A DNA stretch of 64,000 bases from Brevibacterium sp. XM4083. Lineage in GTDB: Bacteria > Actinomycetota > Actinomycetes > Actinomycetales > Brevibacteriaceae. The translations under genes were made by a program, and so were the position numbers. The DNA is taken from contig NZ_VFYR02000002.1 of assembly GCF_006489205.2 (NCBI RefSeq), positions 715,278 through 779,277 on the forward strand, read 5' to 3'. This document shows positions 60,803-64,000 of this stretch, in pieces. Position 1 is the stretch's first letter; every line of letters begins with the position of its first letter. The notes under the pieces are model-generated. The model worked only from the letters and a program-made list of their open reading frames with translations, was not told where the DNA came from and did no database searches.

Positions 60803-62541
60803 GGGTTCTCCTCGTTCGGGGTCGGTGAGGCTCCTGGGACGTGGTCGGTGCCCGCGGGCGGACCGGTCACCGGAGGCGTGGGCGCGGTGGTGCGGCGGGA
60901 GGCCAGCAGGCCGCGCACCTCGGCGAGGTAGCTGCGGTCGAGGAGGACGATGAGTCCGAAGACGAGGCACCCGATGAGGGCGGCGAGGATGCCGACGACG
61001 ACCGAGGGGGCTGCCATGGTGCCGAGCAGACCGGCGAGCCAGCGGGCGGCGAGCGTGCCGATGACCGAGGCGATGCCGGCCGCGACGAGGGAGAGGAGGC
61101 TGCGGCGCAGCACTCCGGTCAGTCCGCCGGGGCCGAGGACGCGGCGGATCGAGATGAGCAGGGACACGGCGGCGGCGGTCATGCCGAGGACGTAGCCGAG
61201 GCAGATCGCAACGAGGGTGCGGTCCGGGTTGCCCTGCGCGTTCGTCACGGCGATCGCGGCGATCATGCCGACGATGACGAGGACCCAGCCGATCGTCGTC
61301 GCCACCGCGGCGTGGCGGGAGCGTTCGAGGGCGTAGAAGATCCGCGAGCCCCACGCGATGAACGACCAGCCGGGCACGGCGAGGGCCATGACGACGATCG
61401 CTGCGCTCATCGCGGAGAACGGGGCGGAGTCCTCGCCGCCGACGGCGTCGATCGCGGTGAAGAAGTACTCGAGCGGTCCGGCCGCGCTCATGAGGATGAC
61501 GGTCCCGAGCAGTCCGATGGTGATGATGACCGCCGAGGTGGTCGCCGTGAGCGAGTGCAGGCGGGTCCGGGCGGCTTCCCGGTCACCGGCGGTGGCCGCG
61601 GGGTCGCCGGCGCGGCCCACCCAGGTCGAGATCGTCGGGAACATCACCGTGACGACGGGGATCGCGAGGACCGCGTAGGGCAGGAGGTAGACGGCGTTGA
61701 TGTAGTTGAAGAGGACGAACGTGCCGGTGCCGCCGGAGCGGTTGGACAGGAACATTGTGACGAGGACGGCGCCCTGCTGGGCGAGCAGGGTGGCCATCCC
61801 GGCGCCGGCCAGGCGCAGGGCGCGCCGGGCGACACCGGGCGGGAACGTCCACGTCGGGCGGATCCGCAGACCGGTCGAGCGCATCGGCAGGGCCAGCGGC
61901 AGCGCGAGGGCGGCGACTCCGGCCGTCGTCCCCCAGCCGAGCCACCCGATGTGGGTCTGCCACGTCGCGTCCGTGCCGCCGACACCGGCGTAGGTGATGT
62001 AGGAGCCGATGACGACGAGGCTGGAGAGGAGCGGGGCGAAGGCGGGCCAGAGGAACTTCCGGTGCGCCTGGAGGACGCCGGTGAGCACGGCGCCGATGCC
62101 GTAGAGGACGAGCTGCGGGGCGAACATGAGGAGGAAGACCGCTGTCGCCGTCTGCTGGGTGCCGGCGCCGTGATCGCCGGGCGGGATGAGCAGGGCGGCG
62201 ATCGGCTGGGCGAAGACGGCGACGAGGAGCGTCAGCGGCAGTGTCACGCTCACCGCCCAGGTCAGCAGCGCCGAGGCGATCCGGCTCGCCGTCTCCCTGT
62301 CCGCCCGGGCCAGGGGCACGGCGAGCAGGGGGATGACCGCGCCGGCCAGAGCGCCGCCGGCGACGACCTCGAAGAGGATGTTCGGCACCTGGTTGGCCGT
62401 CTGGTAGGCGGTGCCGACGGTGCCGGCGCCGACCGAGTTGGAGAAGACGAGCCAGCGGAGGAACCCGACGAGCCGGGTGATCAGGGTGATGATCGAGACG
62501 AGCAGCGCCGCCGAGGCGAAGAGCCGGACGAGCCTGTTCAC
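60799..62541 (-). CDS. murJ: Lipid II flippase MurJ
   Basis: A 580-residue MOP-family flippase with fourteen predicted helices. FLRWLVFSNSVGAGTVGTAYQ and NILFEVVAGGALAGAVIPLL are MurJ family hallmarks. The C-terminal tail is short, hydrophilic and Pro/Thr-rich. It lacks the pseudokinase and sugar-binding extension of mycobacterial MviN. Linked genes include glycosyltransferases and a MraY-like protein, so a polymer other than peptidoglycan cannot be excluded. It overlaps both neighbours by ATGA. Confidence 0.88.
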   Translation of the reverse strand: MNRLVRLFASAALLVSIITLITRLVGFLRWLVFSNSVGAGTVGTAYQTANQVPNILFEVVAGGALAGAVIPLLAVPLARADRETASRIASALLTWAVSVTLPLTLLVAVFAQPIAALLIPPGDHGAGTQQTATAVFLLMFAPQLVLYGIGAVLTGVLQAHRKFLWPAFAPLLSSLVVIGSYITYAGVGGTDATWQTHIGWLGWGTTAGVAALALPLALPMRSTGLRIRPTWTFPPGVARRALRLAGAGMATLLAQQGAVLVTMFLSNRSGGTGTFVLFNYINAVYLLPYAVLAIPVVTVMFPTISTWVGRAGDPAATAGDREAARTRLHSLTATTSAVIITIGLLGTVILMSAAGPLEYFFTAIDAVGGEDSAPFSAMSAAIVVMALAVPGWSFIAWGSRIFYALERSRHAAVATTIGWVLVIVGMIAAIAVTNAQGNPDRTLVAICLGYVLGMTAAAVSLLISIRRVLGPGGLTGVLRRSLLSLVAAGIASVIGTLAARWLAGLLGTMAAPSVVVGILAALIGCLVFGLIVLLDRSYLAEVRGLLASRRTTAPTPPVTGPPAGTDHVPGASPTPNEENP

Positions 62542-63425
62542 TTCACCTCACGCCCGAAGGCGTCGATCTCCCGCAGTCCGGGGGTGGATTCGATGATCGA
62601 CGTGAACGAGACCTTCTCGCTGAGCAGGGTGAGGCCGACGAGCACGCCGAGGACGACCGCGCGCTGACGGGCCGTCGAGTTCGCCGCGACCGTCGTGCCG
62701 AGGGCAGCGCCGAGGGCGTTGGCACCGGTGTCGCCGAGCATCGCGGCCCCGCCGAGGTCGTCGGGCCAGGCCGCGGCGGTCGTGCCGGTGACGACGGCGG
62801 TCGGGACCCACGTGACCCCGCGGCGGTGCGGCATCAGTCCCGCCACGAGGAGGCCGGCTTTGAGCGCGCGTCCCGGACGGAGGTCGAGGAGGTTGAAGAG
62901 GTTCGCCGACCCGGCGATGACTCCCCCGGTGACGACGGTGTCGACGGTCGCAGCGACCCACGAGCGCTCGTGCTTCGGCTGCGCCCACTGCGGCAGGGCC
63001 GCAGTGAGGACGCCCTGGCGGCGGTGGGCGTCGGGGCCGAGGATGGCCGCGGCGATGATCGCGGCCACCGGGATGCCGGTGACCTTGATCGCCCCGGTCG
63101 TCACCTCCCCGCGGGCGAGAGCGCTGAGGTGACCGCGCAGGCCCTTCGAGCTGCCGGATTCGAGGAAGTCGTCGACGGCGCCGAGGGCGCCGGAGGCGGC
63201 GGTCGCGAGCAGGGTCGCCGCCCGCTGGCGGGGGTCGGAGATGAGAACGCTGCCGGCGAGCAGTCCCGAGGCCACGGCGGGGCCTTCGAGGAGGGTGACG
63301 TCCTCACCGGCGTGGTTGGTGCGGACGACGCGCGGGTGGCTGCGCAGCGGGGAGGACAGCAGGGCCTTCGTCACGCCGTACCCGAGGAGTCCGGCGACGG
63401 CGGAGGAGACGATCGTGCGGATCAT
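62538..63425 (-). CDS. MraY/WecA-like membrane protein (glycosyltransferase 4 superfamily)
   Basis: A 295-residue protein with about seven or eight membrane helices. Retained superfamily features are GAVDDFLESGSSKGLRGH (Asp pair after a helix), the SANLFNLLDLRPGRALKAG loop (NxxNxxD region) and GDTGANALGAALG. It is shorter than true MraY (about 360 residues), and the C-terminal His-rich loop is missing. It may be a phosphosugar transferase for a secondary polymer or a non-catalytic relative. It is coupled to murJ. Confidence 0.72.
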   Translation of the reverse strand: MIRTIVSSAVAGLLGYGVTKALLSSPLRSHPRVVRTNHAGEDVTLLEGPAVASGLLAGSVLISDPRQRAATLLATAASGALGAVDDFLESGSSKGLRGHLSALARGEVTTGAIKVTGIPVAAIIAAAILGPDAHRRQGVLTAALPQWAQPKHERSWVAATVDTVVTGGVIAGSANLFNLLDLRPGRALKAGLLVAGLMPHRRGVTWVPTAVVTGTTAAAWPDDLGGAAMLGDTGANALGAALGTTVAANSTARQRAVVLGVLVGLTLLSEKVSFTSIIESTPGLREIDAFGREVK

Positions 63426-63426
63426 G

Positions 63427-64000
63427 TCAGACCTTTCCGGGCAGGACCGCTTCGGCGTCCGAGGCGAAGCCCCAGTGGCCGTGGGTGCCGTTGTTGGCCG
63501 CCGCGATCGCGCGGACGGTGATGATGGGTCCGGCGCCGAGGCCGAGGCCGTCGACGGTCGAGGCCCGGGACTTCTCGGTCCGCAGGACGTTGACGAGCCC
63601 GTTCTGGGCGGAGCCGGCGTCACCGGCGACGACGACGGCCTTCGATTCAGCGGTCAGGGCGTTGACGAAGTCGGTGATGACTTCGCGGGTGGCCTTGTCG
63701 CCGGTCGCCTCGGGACTCGGCTGCGTCTCGTCGGCGAGCTGGGAGTTCTCGTCGTCGACGATGACGAAGAGCTCGGTCGTGCGGTGGTCGGTGTCGGTGC
63801 GCAGCCGGCCGGCGTCGACGAAGGCGTTGTAGAGCTCCGTGGCCTTCGCCTCGGCGTCGTCGCGCTCCTGTCCTTCGGTGATCATCGACGCCCGGCCGGT
63901 GAGGGCGATGACGAGCGCCGAGCGCAGCGCGGTCGCATCGTCGGCGGGCAGGCCCGGGACGATGCCGCGCAGGGTGGTGAGGAAGTCACCGGAGCCGTCG
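63427..64000 (-). CDS. mctB: Copper transporter family protein MctB, partial
   Basis: The C-terminal 191 residues of a protein that continues beyond the right edge; the open frame is uninterrupted to 64000. The part seen reads AVVVAGDAGSAQNGLV and VDGLGLGAGPIITVRAI, which matches the MctB (Rv1698) family, a membrane-anchored protein tied to copper resistance in mycobacteria. Its position before pyrG and xerD agrees with that order. It is incomplete here, so neither start nor N-terminal helix can be checked. Confidence 0.8.
   Translation of the reverse strand, partial: DGSGDFLTTLRGIVPGLPADDATALRSALVIALTGRASMITEGQERDDAEAKATELYNAFVDAGRLRTDTDHRTTELFVIVDDENSQLADETQPSPEATGDKATREVITDFVNALTAESKAVVVAGDAGSAQNGLVNVLRTEKSRASTVDGLGLGAGPIITVRAIAAANNGTHGHWGFASDAEAVLPGKV

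Overview
The window is GC-rich actinobacterial chromosome, probably Micrococcales and Brevibacterium-like. The evidence is codon use, many ATGA-overlapping operons, and gene orders shared with Mycobacterium and Corynebacterium: idsA2 / Rv2175c / pknL / aroG; gcvH / FHA / DUF151; and mctB / murJ / pyrG / NUDIX / xerD / parA / scpA / scpB / rluB / cmk / der. All family assignments are read by eye from the translation; no database search was run.

1-17.3 kb: Positions 1-390 hold two arrays of GTGGRG boxes, apparently MraZ boxes. One faces off the left edge, where mraZ is expected; the other faces a moxR-DUF58-transglutaminase operon. Next come a block of 280-bp tandem repeats, a DUF3040 gene, dinB, a lipoprotein gene, a polyprenyl diphosphate synthase gene, an Rv2175c-type regulator and a coupled LysM-transglycosylase / PASTA kinase pair. 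A near-perfect bidirectional terminator separates these from the class II DAHP synthase operon (gcvH, FHA, DUF151, aroG), which lacks the MerR gene usually found inside it.

17.3-30.55 kb: A 13.2-kb element is integrated in the 3' half of tRNA-Pro(GGG) and bounded by a perfect 49-bp direct repeat. It carries a tyrosine integrase, an excisionase-like protein, a primase-polymerase/AAA replication protein, an iteron-like origin with an SOS-box-like palindrome, a WhiB-like protein, small zinc-ribbon proteins, and both terminase subunits. There are no portal, capsid or tail genes, so it looks like a phage satellite. Its right end carries apparent cargo: a lipoprotein, a membrane PASTA protein, an XRE repressor with palindromic operators, and an AT-richer gene for a HEPN-like protein.

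30.6-47.4 kb: This is an accessory host region with two MFS transporters, a DedA protein, an amidohydrolase, a large Pls-type nonribosomal peptide synthetase whose specificity residues read close to the lysine code, an overlapping M1 metallopeptidase, an acetyltransferase/MATE pair, a thiolase and a FabG. The intergenic spaces hold several unrelated families of tandem repeats. The clearest is an exact 173-bp period of 42-bp hairpins.

47.4-64 kb: One long minus-strand housekeeping block reads towards the left: MctB, a MraY-like protein, MurJ, two glycosyltransferases, CTP synthase, NUDIX, XerD, ParA, ScpA, ScpB, RluB, prephenate dehydrogenase, cytidylate kinase, Der and an AI-2E family protein.
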